Shown here in pieces: positions 53,601 to 63,734 of a stretch of DNA of 64,000 bases; position 1 is the stretch's first letter; each line of letters starts with the position of its first letter. Made by a program: the position numbers and the translations under genes. Source of the DNA: Symbiodinium natans (taxonomy: Eukaryota; Sar; Dinophyceae; Suessiales; Symbiodiniaceae). Where the stretch lies: the NCBI GenBank assembly GCA_905221605.1, contig CAJNDS010000369.1, positions 314,501-378,500 of the forward strand, read 5' to 3'. The notes beneath the pieces are model-generated. The model did no database searches. It saw only the letters and a program-made list of their open reading frames with translations, and was not told the origin of the DNA.

Positions 53601-56600
53601 CCGATGAGCCCATTTGTCAAATAATTCGACTTGTATGGTTCGGCGATGTTGTAAAGCTACAACATTCCTTAGTATCTTAAAAGTTTCGTTCCATTCAGGA
53701 AACTCATCTTATTTTATGCATTTTGTTCCTTCCTTTTTGGTTAATTCTTCTTCTTACCAACTCGTAACAGTACAACAGCAGAACCCCTAAACCCTAAACC
53801 CTAAACCCGAAACCCTATAAGCCCTAAACCCTAAACCCTAAACCCCAAACCCTAAACCCTAAACCCGCAAACCCTCTGCCAGGGTGGGCAGCCCCATGTG
53901 GGTGGCGGGGCAGATCACCTCCTACGTTGCCGAGCTGGTCGGCTTGCAGGCGCGCCCCCTTATGTTTAGGGTTTAGGGTTTAGGGTTTAGGGTATAGGGT
54001 TTAGGGTTTAGGGTTTAGGGTCCAAGGGTTTGCAAAGTCAGGGAAAGGGGACGGGGGGGCTCAGCCTCACACCCCGAACCCTAGAAGCCCTATAAACACT
54101 AAGCCCTCTAAGCCCTCTTGAGAAATCCTATAAGCCCTAACCCCAGAAGCCCGAGAAGTTTGAAGCCCAACCCCAAGCCCTGATCGCGAGGACGTCGTCG
54201 ACCTGCGGAAGTTCGACACCGACTACCAGACGGCAGGCTGGAGGATTTTTGGGGTTTAGGGTTGCTCTCGGCCATCAGGGAATTAGGTTTAGGGTCAAGA
54301 GTCCAGGGTAGCTTAATTAGGCCCTCAAGGGGATTTAAAGGATAGTTTAGGGTAGTGGCTAGTTTAGGGTTCAGAGTTCAGAGGATTCAGCGGAGAGTTT
54401 AGGTTTTGCGGTGGTTAGTTGTATGTTTTAGGGGGGTTAGCTTAGACAGCTTCAGGCTTGTGGGTGTGCAGAACCCCTCCCCGAGGGCCGAGCTTCAGAT
54501 CTTAAACCCTGATTCCCCTCCGCGGCTCATTATGAGGCTTAGGGTTTAGTGTTTGCAGGGTTTAGGGTTCAGGTTTAGGGTTTTACAATGTTCAGGGCTT
54601 CGGGTTTGGGATTTGTAAGGTTTAGGGTTGACACTAACATGGAAAGATCGTACATGATATAGCTTCCTTATGACCGTATCCTGTAGAAAAGCCCTCGTCC
54701 AATGCCCTGACACATAGTGATGCCCAAATCGCCCGCAAACCCCATAAACCCCCAAACCCCAAAAAAAAATCTAAACTCCGAAACTCCCAAAGCCCCGAAA
54801 CCCTAAACCCCTACACCTCCACCCCAAATCCCCAACCCCCTCAACCCTCAAAGCCCCGAACCCCCTAAACCCCTGAAGTCCCCAACCCACCAAACCTAAA
54901 CCCCCCAAACCTGCCAAACCTCTAAGATGGTCCTTTGCCTTCTTTAGAGGAGGGTTTTGAAGTATGACCCGTTGCGCTTTGTAGGTGTAAGGAGTCCCAT
55001 GTAAGGGCCCATACTAGGGGACCATGTAACTACCCTGCGAAAACCCAACCCCCCCAAACCAACCCCCAACCCCCCAAACCAAACCCCCTACCCCGTAAAC
55101 CCCTCTAAACCCCTAAATCCTACACCCTGAACCCCTAACCCCCTCCTAAACTCCCCCGTCAAGCCGCCAAGAGCACGCCAACTTCAGGACGCGGCCTGGT
55201 CACCCCCGCCAAGGTCGACGTCCCTGGCGGCCTCGGTCCCTTGGTCCTAAACAAAAGGGCTCTTCGGGTTTAGGGTTTAGGGTTTAGGGTTTAGGGTTTA
55301 GGGTTTAGGGTTTAGGGTTTAGGGTTTAGGGTTTAGGGTTTAGGGCTTACAGATTTGAAAGGGGCCTAGGGGTTTTCAACAGGGTTTGGGTGTAGGATTT
55401 TTGGGTTGGGGGTTTACAGGGTTTTTGGAGGGCTTCCGGGTTCAGGGTCTATAGGGTTTAGCTTTGGGTTTTTAGGGGTAGAGGCGGGTTCTTCGTGGCT
55501 TTCGGGTGCAATTGATTGGGGATTAGGGGCTTGGAGTTTTCGAGGTTTAAGGTTGTGTTGGGGAGGCGTAGGGGCTGGGATGCTTAGGTTCGTGGACACC
55601 AAAATCAGGTCGGTGTGGGCTTGTAGGGGTCGTAAACCCGAAACCCATAAACATTCGGAAAGACTAGGCGTCCTTTTCCTGGCATCCGCGCCAGAGGATA
55701 CTTGGTGAAACAGTGGCCGGTGGATGAGTATGTGCGTTTCTACAGCGACGACAGGCGGGCTCAAGATCTCCGGGATGGGGAGGATGCGGGGGCCCGAAGT
55801 CCTGAGCCCTGTAAGCCCTAAGTTCTAAACAAAGCCGACACCCTGGACTCTTTCAGCCCCCTTTTTGAAGCTCCTAGAGCTGGTTGGGTTTAGGGTCTAG
55901 GGGGTAGGGGTTCGACATGGCTGAGCGCAAGATGAACCCTAAACCCTAAACCCTAAACCCTAAACCCTAAACCCTAAACCCTAAACCCTAAACCCTAAAC
56001 CCTAAACCCTAAACCCTAAACCCTAAACCCTAAACCCTAAACCCTAAACCCTAAACCCAAAAAAAAAATAAACTGCGAGCAAGGCCCCTGATTAGCTGCC
56101 GGCAAGGCAGGGGGCCGCAGCGAGCCCGCCGAGCCTCTAGCGACGGCAGCCGACAACTGAGTAGCGACAGTCTAGCAGTTGGAGGCAGATGCTCTCTTTA
56201 GTGCCAGAAGAGTTAGCTTCTGGCACCGTAACGCACTCCTCACAGCTTTGAAAGAGGGAACAGGGCGTACAGCCCTAAAGCATATTTTATTACCCTAAAG
56301 CCTAGACCCCCGTCCTTCCAATTTAAAAATTAGGATTTAGGATTTAGGATTTAGGATTTAGGATTTAGGAATGAGGAATTAGGATTTAGGATTTAGGATT
56401 CAGGATTAGGATTTAGGATTTAGGATTTAGGATTTAGGATTTAGGAATTAGGAATTAGGATTTAGGATTTAGGATTTAGGATTTAGGATTTAGGATTAGG
56501 ATTTAGGATTTAGGATTTAGGATTTAGGATTTAGGATTTAGGATTCAGGGGCCTCTCTGGGGAGGCCCGGCTTCGTAATTTAGTATTCGGGCGAGGCCCG

Positions 56601-59600
56601 GCTTCGTAATTTAGTATTCCGGGGAGGCCCGGCTTCGTAATTTAGTATTCCGGGGAGGCCCGGCTTCGTAATTTAGTATTCCGGGGAGGCCCGGCTTCGT
56701 AATTTCGTATTCCGGGGAGGCCCGGCTTCGTAATTTAGTATTCCGGGGAGGCCCGGCTTCGTAATTTAGTATTCCGGGGAGGCCCGGCTTCGTAATTTAG
56801 TATTCCGGGGAGGCCCGGCTTCGTAATTTAGTATTCCGGGGAGGCCCGGCTTCGTAATTTAGTATTCCGGGAAGGCCCGGCTTCGTAATTTAGTATTCCG
56901 GGGAAGCCCGGCTTCGTAATTTAGTATTCCGGGGAGGCCCGGCTTCGTAATTTAGTATTCCGGGGAGGCCCGGCTTCGTAATTTAGTATTCCGAGGAGGC
57001 CCGGCTTCGTAATTTAGTATTGCGGGGAGGCCCGGCTTCGTAATTTAGTATTCCGGGGAGGCCCGGCTTCGTAATTTAGTATTCCGGGGAGGCCCGGCTT
57101 CGTAATTTAGTATTCCGGGGAGGCCCGGGGACTTGCTTCCTCTTGGCTGGGAGGGGCCGTTTTGGTCAAAAATCCAGAAAACGAGAACCCACCCGGGACC
57201 GTCGATTTCAGTACTAAAAAATCACATTTTAAATAGGGCCGATCCTGGGGTCCGCCTCATTTGGGGTGTTTTTGGAGGCAAACTTTCCCTCTCAAAGGGG
57301 GCCGGAGTTTGAGGCAAGGGAGGGTCTCCGAAGACTATTTTGCCTTTAAAATTGAAAAATACGACCCCCCCTTGACCAAAACTAGGCTGTGAAAAGGTCG
57401 CGGGGGCGGCCCTTCATCATAATTGAGGGTTACAGACCCTGAAACACCCTGAAAAACATTTAAAAACCATAAAAAAAATCTGAAAAACGCTGAAAAACCT
57501 TGAAAAACCTTGAAAAACTTGAAATCCTGAAACCGGTGAGGGCTCGGTTTTGGTCAAAATCCAGAAAACGAGAGGCCACCCAGAGGCGTCGATTTCAGTA
57601 CTAAAAAATCGCATTTTTAACTGGGACCCGGGCCGATCCTGGGGTCCCCCTCATTTGGGGTGTTTTTGGAGGCAAACTTTCCCTCTCAAGGGGGGGTCGG
57701 AGTTTGAGGCAAGGGGGGGTCTCAGAAGACTATTTTGCCTTTAAAATTGAAAAATACGACCCCCCCTTGACCAAAACTAGGCTGTGAAAAGGTCGCGGGG
57801 GCGGCCCTTCATCATAATTGAGGGTTACCTCTTGTCTAAACGTTCTTGTACACAGCGGCGCCACAGAGCGCAGCGACAGCGAGCGATGGTGCCATGCTCC
57901 GAGCGCGATTTTGGGACCCACGTCCTGGCCCGTTCTGGCCTGTTCGGGCGGCTCCTCCCGGACAGTTTCTGGGCTTTTTGGGCTCCTCGCGCACAGTTTC
58001 TAAGCCTTTTTCCCGGAGAGTTTCCGAGCCTTCAGCGGCGTTACAGAGCGCAGCGACAGCGAGCGATGGTGCCGCGGCCCCGAGCGCGATTTTGGGACCC
58101 TCCGTCTTGGCCTGTTCTGGCCTGTGGAGGCCCGGCCTCGTAATTTAACATTCCGGGAGGCCCGGGGTGCCCAAAACCATCGATTTCAGTACTAAAAAAT
58201 CGCACTTTCATTGCGGGCCAGGGCAGATCCTGGGGCCCCCTCTTGTTGAGGGTTTTTGAAGCTTTTTCAAGCCTTTTCAAGGCTTTTTTTGGTGCCTCTA
58301 AACGTTCTTGTACACAGCGGCGCCACAGAGCGCAGCGACAGCGAGCGATGGCGCCGCGGCCCCGAGCGCGATTTTGGGGCCCGCGTCCTGGCCTGTTCTG
58401 GCCTGTTCGGGCGTCAAGACACAACATAAAAAAACATACTGCTGCCCTCTGCTTTACTTGTCCTTTTGATTTATATTCAAATTGCTGTATATTATTAAAA
58501 AATATCAATTACAGGAGAGAATACAAAGCAACGAGCGAACTATCCCAAAAAATAAACCCAAAACCCTAATAGAGTAAGGTTTGGGTGGTCTTGGGGTGGG
58601 TTTTTAGCTTTCGTGCGACGCGCCGCCCACGACCCCTTGGGTCGAGGCGCGTCGCTTCAGTCAGCAAACCCTAAACCCTAAACCCTAAACCCTAAACCCT
58701 AAACCCTAAACCCTAAACCCTAAACCCTAAACCCTAAACCCTAAACCCTAAACCCTAAACCCTAAACCCTAAACCCTAAACCCTACCCTAAACCCTAAAC
58801 CCTAAACCCTAAACCCTAAACCCTAAACCCTACACCCTAAACCCTAAACCCTACACCCTAAACCCTAAACCCTACACCCTAAACCCTAAACCCTAAGCCC
58901 TAAACCCTAAACCCTAAACCCCAAACCCTAAACCCTAAACCCTACACCCTACACCCTACACCCTAAACCCTAAACCCTAAACCCTAAACCCTAACCCTCC
59001 ATGTTGCAGCCTGGTAGGTACCGAGACTGGATGCTGAAGGAGGGCGTTTACCTCAACGACATCTACTTCTTCATCCAGCAGGGTCTGGACCCCTGGGCAG
59101 GATTGGCAGTTGTAGGGGGTTTAGGGTTTAGGGCTTAGGGCCCTTTAGGGTTTAGGGTTTAGGGTTTAGGGTTTAGGGTTTAGGGTTTAGGGTTTAAGGT
59201 TTAGGGTTTAGGGTTTAGGGTTTAGGGTTTAGGGTTTAGGGTTTAGGGTTTAGGGTTTAGGGTTTAGGGTAGTTGTAGGGGGTTTAGAAGTCACGTGGCT
59301 CGGGTGGCTGCTTAGTTCTTTTTCCAGGCTTAGCCAAGCAAACCCTGAACGCTAAACCCTCAAACCGAAACGATCACAATAATTTGCGAGCCCCCCCCCC
59401 CCCCCCCAAAAAAAAAAAAAAAAAAAACCAAAAAAACCAAAAACCCAAAAAAAAACAAAAGTCATTGGAGCTCTCCCTCGTCAAAGGTAAAGCTGCACTC
59501 ACGCAGGGAGGTGGAGCACATTTCAGGCAGGCGCTATCGCTTGCAAGGGGAGGAGGCCGGGAGAACTGGATCGCGGGTGCATGATCCTTGAATACAGCCC

Positions 59601-62600
59601 AGACCCGTGAGCCACGCCTCAGCGCGAAATCCCCTAAACTTGAAGCCTAAACCCTAAGCCCTTGAACGCAGAACCTAAGGCCAAACCCTAAACCCTAAAC
59701 CCTAAACCCTAAACCCTAAACCCTAAACCCTAAACCCTAAACCCGAAGCTGGGAGGTGGAGTTCGACGAGGTGCTCAAGTGCGAGGAGGCGAGGCACAAG
59801 ACCTTGCAGATGCCTCGCGGCTGCAACAAGCTAGAGGGAGCTCTTTAAATGGGCTCTCGGGTTTAGGGTTTAGGGTTTAGGGTTTAGGGTTTAGGGTTTA
59901 GGGTTTAGGGAGTTTAAAGGGTTTGCCGGAGTGTGTAGGGTCTAATTAGAGGAATTTAGTAGGAGTGTATGGGATTTAAACCGCTTACAAGGATGTTTAG
60001 GGGTTTACGGGGTTTATGGGGTTCATCGGGTCTGCTTATTTATAGAGCTCATGGGGTTGATGGGTGTTATAGGGTTATAGGATGTATAGGGTTTCTGGGT
60101 TCCAGGTTTTACAGAGTTCGGGTTTAGCCTTACCCTGCAACAATTATTCGCAACCCTGCTCTCAGTGTGTGGTTGCCTTTTGAGCGAAGATTTTGAGGCC
60201 ATTCTGCCCTCGCTACTCCTACACAGACCACCTGTACGGAATCTGGAACAGGACATGGGTGGGGGCGTCGGGTTTGGGGTGGGAGCGTTGACAGAAGCTT
60301 GAGGGTCAAAACCCTAACCCCAACACCCTAAACAGACAAGTGAGGTTTAAGGGGTGTGGGGTCTGGAGGGGACTTGAGGTTTTGCAGGAGGTTAAATATG
60401 GGGCCTTGTATTCTTTAATTCTTTAATGTAGGGGGCCTTATTCCCGACAAAGAAACCACAAAGGAATGCTATTAGTAGTTATTCCGACCCCTACATTCGG
60501 CCCTGCGGCGCCTTGACCCAAGAAGCTCCCGTTCCCCACTCCAACAGGACCCAACCGAACCCTAAACCCTAAACCCTAAACCCTAAACCCTAAACCCTAA
60601 ACCCTAAACCCTAAACCCTAAACCCTAAACCCTAAACCCTAAACCCTAAACCCTAAACCCTAAACCCTAAACCCTAAACCCTAAACCTGCAGCAGGACCC
60701 ATCCGAATCTGTATTTTTTGGGGACTACGCGGCCCTACACGGGAGCCTTCGGCTGTGTTGCGGAGGCGCCATGGCCGCAGCGTTGGCTTTACAGCAGCGA
60801 AGGGTTTAGGGTTTAGGGTTTGGGGTTTAGGGTTTCGGGTTTCGGGTTTATGTTTAGGGTTCCGGGTTTCGGGTTTCGGGTTTCAGGTTTAGGCCCTACC
60901 TTGAGAGTTTTAGGGGCCCCTTGCAGCCCCACACCTCTAAGCGCCAAACCTCTGTGGTTCATGGGTTTGTGGTTTAGGGGTTTAGGGTTAGGCTGTAGCG
61001 TTCAGGATTTTTCAGTCTGGTCCATTGGTTCATTGTGGGTTTAGAGTTTAATCAGGGTTCAAGGTTTGGGGTAATGGTAGGTTTACGGTTTCCCCTCTCC
61101 CCCCTGTGGTTCGTGCTGAGTTTACGGTTCAGGGTTCAGGGATAAAGCGGCTAAGGTTTCGGGTTTACCCTTCTCCCTCCTGTCGTTCATTGGTGGGTTT
61201 AGGTTTTAGGGCTTAGGGTTCAGGGTGTGGGGTTTAGGCTGAGGTTTCTCTGTCCTCCCCCGTGGTCCATGGTGGTGTTTTTAGGGTTAACAGGCAGGGT
61301 TGGGGGGGGATGCCATGGGGGGGGGGGGGATACCATTTTTTTTGGGGGGGGGGGCGGGGGGGGGCGATTACGCGGAACGCGAGCGCATATAGGGGTTTAT
61401 AGGGTATGTGGTGTTTATAGGGTTTATGAGGTTTATGGGGTTCATAATTGTTGCTGGGGTTATCGGGCTTATGAGGTCAACGCCATGTTCGTCCATCGCA
61501 TGATCACCGACGGTGGCTTTCACTGCAGCATGGGGCAGCAGTTTCCTGGGCTCATGCATAGCCAGCGGGTGTGCCTTTGCTGCCGTGGGAAGTGCTTCAA
61601 CCCTCTCAACCCTAAACTCTACACAACCCCTAAACCCTATAAACCTGACTATAATCCCTATCAACCCCAGCAACCGCATGAAGCCCAAACCCCGAAACCC
61701 CACAGGCTTTGAGATTCAGAATTTCAGTTCAAGGCCTCAAAATATAGTCCCCCCCCAACCTAAACCCGAAACCCGAAACCCGAAACCCTAAACCCTAAAC
61801 CGTGATCCCCTGTCCCCAAGGAGCCACTACGTCCAAGCCAGTGATCCGGATAAGATGCACGTCCACTGGGCCGGGATGCATCCTGTCAGCCGTTTCGTTT
61901 ACGAATTTAGGGGTTTAGGGTTTGGGGTTTAGGGGTTTAGGGGTTTAGGGGTTTAGGGGTTTAGGGGTTTAGGGGTTTAGGGGTTTAGGGGTTTAGGGGT
62001 TTAGGGGTTTAGGGGTTTAGGGGTTTAGGGGTTTAGGTGTTTAGGGGTTTAGGGGTTTAGGGGTTTAGGGGTTTAGGGGTTTAGGGGTTTAGGGGTTTAG
62101 GGGTTTAGTGGTGTAGGGTTTTTAGGTGTTGTTAGGGGTTTAGGGGTTTGGGGTTTAAGGGGTTTAGGGGTTTAGGGGTTTAGGGTTTAGGGGTTTGTTA
62201 GGGTATCGGGGTTTTAGGGTTTAGGGTTTAGGGGTTTTGGGGTTTAGGGGTTTAGGGGTTTTGGGGTTCAGGGGTTTAGGGGTTGAGGGGTTTAGGGGTT
62301 TGGGGGTTTAGGGTTTACGGTTTAGGGTCGAGGGGTTTAGGGTTTAGGGGTTTGGGGGTTTACAGGGTTTTGGGGGTTTAGGGCGTAGGGGGGTTTAGGG
62401 GTCTTGGGGTTCAGGGGTGTAAGGGTTTAGGGTTTAGGGGTTTAGGGGTTCAAATGGGGTTTAGGGTTCAGGGGGTTTTAGGTTTAGGGTTTTAGGAACG
62501 AGCGCGTCAGAGGACGTGCAAGAACCAAACTGGCCATTGGTCGTCATGGATCCACGGAAAATGCTGCCCATCTCAGTGTCGAAGAGCTCCTTCTATCGAA

Positions 62601-63734
62601 CAGCCCACGGCCCGTGATTTAGGCTTAGGAAACCCTAAACCCTAAACCCTAAACCCTAAACCCTAAACCCTATATAGGTTCTAGGAGCTGTTAGGGATCA
62701 TCGAGCCTAGGTCGTCTCAGCTTCTTTACATACGGTTCGGGGCTGAAAGCCTCGCCACAACCCCCGAAACCCCCTAAGACCGAAGCCCTAAGCCCGAAGC
62801 CCAACCCTAAGCCCTAAAAACCCTAAACCCTAAACCCTAAACCCTAAGCCCTAAACCCTAAACCCTAAACCCTAAGCCCTAAGCCCTAAACCCTAAACCC
62901 TAAACCCTAAACCCTAAACCCTAAACCCCCCCTATAAGAGCCCTTTGTCCTGCGAGGCACTGCCTCTGGATCTCCCGTGCTGTGGGCTGCGACGTCAGCT
63001 TCGCAGAAGCTGCAAAGCGCGGCTTGCTGCTGGACCCTGCCTCGAGGGTTTAGGGTTTAGGTTTTTTTTTTTTTTTCCGGTTTAGGGTTTAGGGTTTAGG
63101 GTTTAGGGTTTAGGGTTTAGGGTTTAGGGTTTAGGGTTTAGGGTTTAGGGTTTAGGGTTTAGGGTTTAGGCTTCCAGGGGCTCGGGTTTAGGGTGTAGGG
63201 GCTTTGGGTGTAGGATTCAGGGCTCGTGAGCCCTCGGGGTTGGTTTTCTTGGCTCTTGTCAGATCTAGAGCCTTGGGTTCTGGAGGATTAGGGACATCGG
63301 GATTGTGGCCCCATCACCCCCCCTATAAACCCTCAAAAGATACAAACCCTACAAACCTTACACAGCCCTGTCAGACCCCCTACAAAACCCTGTTAAACCC
63401 TCTAAGCTCCAAAAGCCCTAAGGGTCGGACGTTTTGGCGGGGAAGGGGGAGGTAGAAGCCCTTTCAAGGGCTGTAAAACCCTATGAAACCCCACAAAACC
63501 CTTTACAAACCCTACAAAAACCCCTAAACTCTAAAAATGTCGGGGGGAACCCTAAACCCTAAACCCTAAACCCTAAACCCTAAACCCTAAACCCTAAATC
63601 CTAAACCCTAAACCCTAAACCCTGAACCCTAAACCATAGCGGGGGTGAAGGAGTGGATGACGGGGCCCGTGAATGCGCTGCGCTGCCGCATCTCCGGTCC
63701 CTACGCCGCGGCCGGCGCCGCGGAGAAGTACAAG
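50407..63734 (+). CDS. Flavin-dependent monooxygenase-like protein, about 20 exons
   Basis: Probable FAD/NAD(P)H-binding oxygenase. The first exon (50407-50699) starts MECEVCVVGLGVSSLPLLKL, a beta-strand plus GxGxxS dinucleotide fold. Later exons agree in phase: KLVHAIGFAPDGNIFSN (51767-51850); KHFLIFGRA + LALKIGHQGFSDTTNL (52162-52225, 52380-52511), then a helix and RVTLACR, like the second nucleotide-binding fold; 53441 + 53883; 54191 + 55172 + 55697 + 59018; 60696-60765 (FLGTTRPYTGAFGCVAE), the strongest family match; 61476-61568; 61821; 62957; 63640-63734. Many donors are GC. The 3.2-kb intron 55755-59017 holds the satellite and inverted-repeat block. The gene probably continues past the right edge. 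Substrate unknown. Confidence 0.58.
51499..51554 (+). CDS. Monooxygenase-like gene, candidate exon
   Basis: APKSPFNPSWYSVSRPLP between GCGAGAAG and CAG/GTCTGG, between a CCCTAAA and a TTTAGGG array. Position fits; family match weak. Confidence 0.38.
51767..51850 (+). CDS. Monooxygenase-like gene exon
   Basis: GVEVTCSKLVHAIGFAPDGN, then IFSNLPLA, from GTCCTAAG to GC/GTGCTT. Resembles the strand-turn segment leading to the second nucleotide-binding fold. Confidence 0.52.
52162..52225 (+). CDS. Monooxygenase-like gene exon
   Basis: RSTIANAGREGGKHFLIFGR plus A, ending one base into a codon, which the next exon completes (GAC). FLIFG is the strand and first Gly of a dinucleotide fold. Confidence 0.5.
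52380..52511 (+). CDS. Monooxygenase-like gene, second nucleotide-binding exon
   Basis: DLALKIGHQGFSDTTNLYIS, then RLIYAGHRVTLACRHFHVVD. Follows the GxG-SxxD-helix-V-x-L-x-CR logic of FMO NADPH-binding folds. Donor GTTAGG at 52512 leads directly into a TTTAGGG array. Confidence 0.55.
52706..52814 (+). CDS. Monooxygenase-like gene, candidate exon
   Basis: RERIGITHGNVGGPFDQYEP, then MQHWTGSGT, after CTCAAG; ends near GT/GTCCCGC. Looks like globular coding sequence. Exact ends unclear; a weaker candidate (EELPIVRKCFHECLR) follows near 52985-53030. Confidence 0.42.
53441..53488 (+). CDS. Monooxygenase-like gene exon
   Basis: PNVTGILVPLPIKGAR, from GGCGAG to GAG/GTGCGA; joins the next exon in phase (AG+G). 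Confidence 0.5.
53883..53949 (+). CDS. Monooxygenase-like gene exon
   Basis: VGSPMWVAGQITSYVAELVG plus LQ, from GCCAG to a GC donor (CAG/GCGCGC). CCCTAAA before and TTTAGGG after. Confidence 0.52.
54191..54236 (+). CDS. Monooxygenase-like gene exon
   Basis: DVVDLRKFDTDYQTA, from CGCGAG to a GC donor (CAG/GCTGGA); its last base plus the next exon encode Glu. Confidence 0.5.
55172..55198 (+). CDS. Monooxygenase-like gene, 27-nt microexon
   Basis: (E)HANFRTRP(G), between CCGCCAAG and CTG/GTCACC. Phases agree with both neighbours, which supports an otherwise tiny exon. Confidence 0.48.
55697..55754 (+). CDS. Monooxygenase-like gene exon
   Basis: GYLVKQWPVDEYVRFYSDD, from GCCAGAG to a GC donor (CAG/GCGGGC). 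Joins 59018 to give DDRYRDWML. Confidence 0.5.
56331..56546. repeat. TTTAGGA heptamer array
   Basis: About 30 units of TTTAGGA with a few TTAGGA, all in the same orientation, abutting the 31-bp satellite. Another amplified variant of TTTAGGG. Confidence 0.92.
56559..57130. repeat. 31-bp tandem satellite, about 18 copies
   Basis: Unit: GGGGAGGCCCGGCTTCGTAA followed by TTTAGTATTCC. Copies are nearly identical, with single substitutions (TTCCGAGG, TTGCGGGG, TTCCGGGA) and no spacers. A last copy fragment (GGAGGCCCGGCCTCGTAATT) reappears at 58124-58143, tying the satellite to the neighbouring repeat block. Confidence 0.95.
57159..57382. mobile_element. Inverted-repeat element, copy A
   Basis: About 224 bp bounded by TTTTGGTCAA and TTGACCAAAA. 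Interior includes TCGATTTCAGTACTAAAAAA, GATCCTGGGGTCC and GGCAAACTTTCCCTCTCAA. Copy B at 57547 is about 90% identical. Confidence 0.65.
57547..57777. mobile_element. Inverted-repeat element, copy B
   Basis: Same ends and interior as copy A, and the similarity continues about 50 bp further in both (GGCTGTGAAAAGGTCGCGGG, CATCATAATTGAGGGTTAC). A third partial copy lies at 58167-58260. Confidence 0.65.
57837..58414. repeat. Three copies of a 100-110-bp CG-rich unit
   Basis: AGAGCGCAGCGACAGCGAGC recurs at 57866, 58046 and 58328, each followed by GAGCGCGATTTTGGG and TGGCCTGTTCTGGCCTGT-type sequence. Open frames crossing it differ between copies. Probably part of a composite transposon or satellite; function unknown. 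Confidence 0.75.
59018..59082 (+). CDS. Monooxygenase-like gene exon
   Basis: YRDWMLKEGVYLNDIYFFIQ plus Q; the acceptor is GGTAG in phase with the exon at 55697, or TTGCAG 9 bp earlier. Flanked by long CCCTAAA (58668-59000) and TTTAGGG (59135-59272) arrays. Confidence 0.52.
59756..59810 (+). CDS. Monooxygenase-like gene, candidate exon
   Basis: VEFDEVLKCEEARHKTLQMP after GGGAG; the donor is uncertain. Sits between CCCTAAA and TTTAGGG arrays. Confidence 0.42.
60199..60258 (+). CDS. Monooxygenase-like gene, candidate exon
   Basis: PFCPRYSYTDHLYGIWNRTW after TTTGAG, up to GG/GTGGGG. A second frame is also open, but the aromatic-rich frame looks more like real protein. Confidence 0.42.
60425..60497. 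mobile_element. Small inverted-repeat element (73 bp)
   Basis: Perfect 10-bp terminal inverted repeat AATGTAGGGG/CCCCTACATT. The right half (GGAATGCTATTAGTAGTTAT, TCCGACCCCTA) recurs at 40847-40892, indicating a dispersed family. Confidence 0.55.
60696..60765 (+). CDS. Monooxygenase-like gene, LGTTRPYTGAFG exon
   Basis: THPNLYFLGTTRPYTGAFGC plus VAE, from GCAGCAG to a GC donor (GAG/GCGCCA). LG-TTRP-x-GAF-x-x-AE is typical of FMO-like proteins near the C-terminal return of the FAD domain. Confidence 0.6.
61476..61568 (+). CDS. Monooxygenase-like gene exon
   Basis: VNAMFVHRMITDGGFHCSMG, then QQFPGLMHSQ, in phase 0 with the preceding CVAE. Donor near GC/GGGTGTG. Confidence 0.5.
61821..61896 (+). 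CDS. Monooxygenase-like gene, candidate exon
   Basis: SHYVQASDPDKMHVHWAGMH then PVSRF, from CCCCAAG to TTC/GTTTAC. Confidence 0.45.
61906..62482. repeat. TTTAGGGG octamer array
   Basis: More than 25 copies of TTTAGGGG, then a degenerate tail with TTTGGGG, TTCAGGGG and TTTTAGGG. The same octamer in the opposite orientation (CCCCTAAA) forms the array at 4746-4830. Confidence 0.92.
62496..62620 (+). CDS. Monooxygenase-like gene, uncertain exon
   Basis: Unique 125-bp island between a TTTAGGGG and a CCCTAAA array. Two frames are open across it (one reads EPNWPLVVMDPRKMLPISVS). Probably an exon; the frame is unresolved. Confidence 0.35.
62957..63047 (+). CDS. Monooxygenase-like gene exon
   Basis: HCLWISRAVGCDVSFAEAAK, then RGLLLDPAS, from TGCGAG to a donor formed by the first GGGTTTAGGG unit. 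Confidence 0.48.
63640..63734 (+). CDS. Monooxygenase-like gene, last exon in window
   Basis: GVKEWMTGPVNALRCRISGP, then YAAAGAAEKYK, from ACCATAG to a GC donor (AAG/GCTAAA). No stop codon, so the gene should continue beyond the window. Confidence 0.52.

Noticed and set aside
56559-57130. CRISPR-like array of 31-bp repeats
   Set aside because: Units are contiguous with no unique spacers, in eukaryotic DNA, and no associated cas-like gene is present. It is a satellite.
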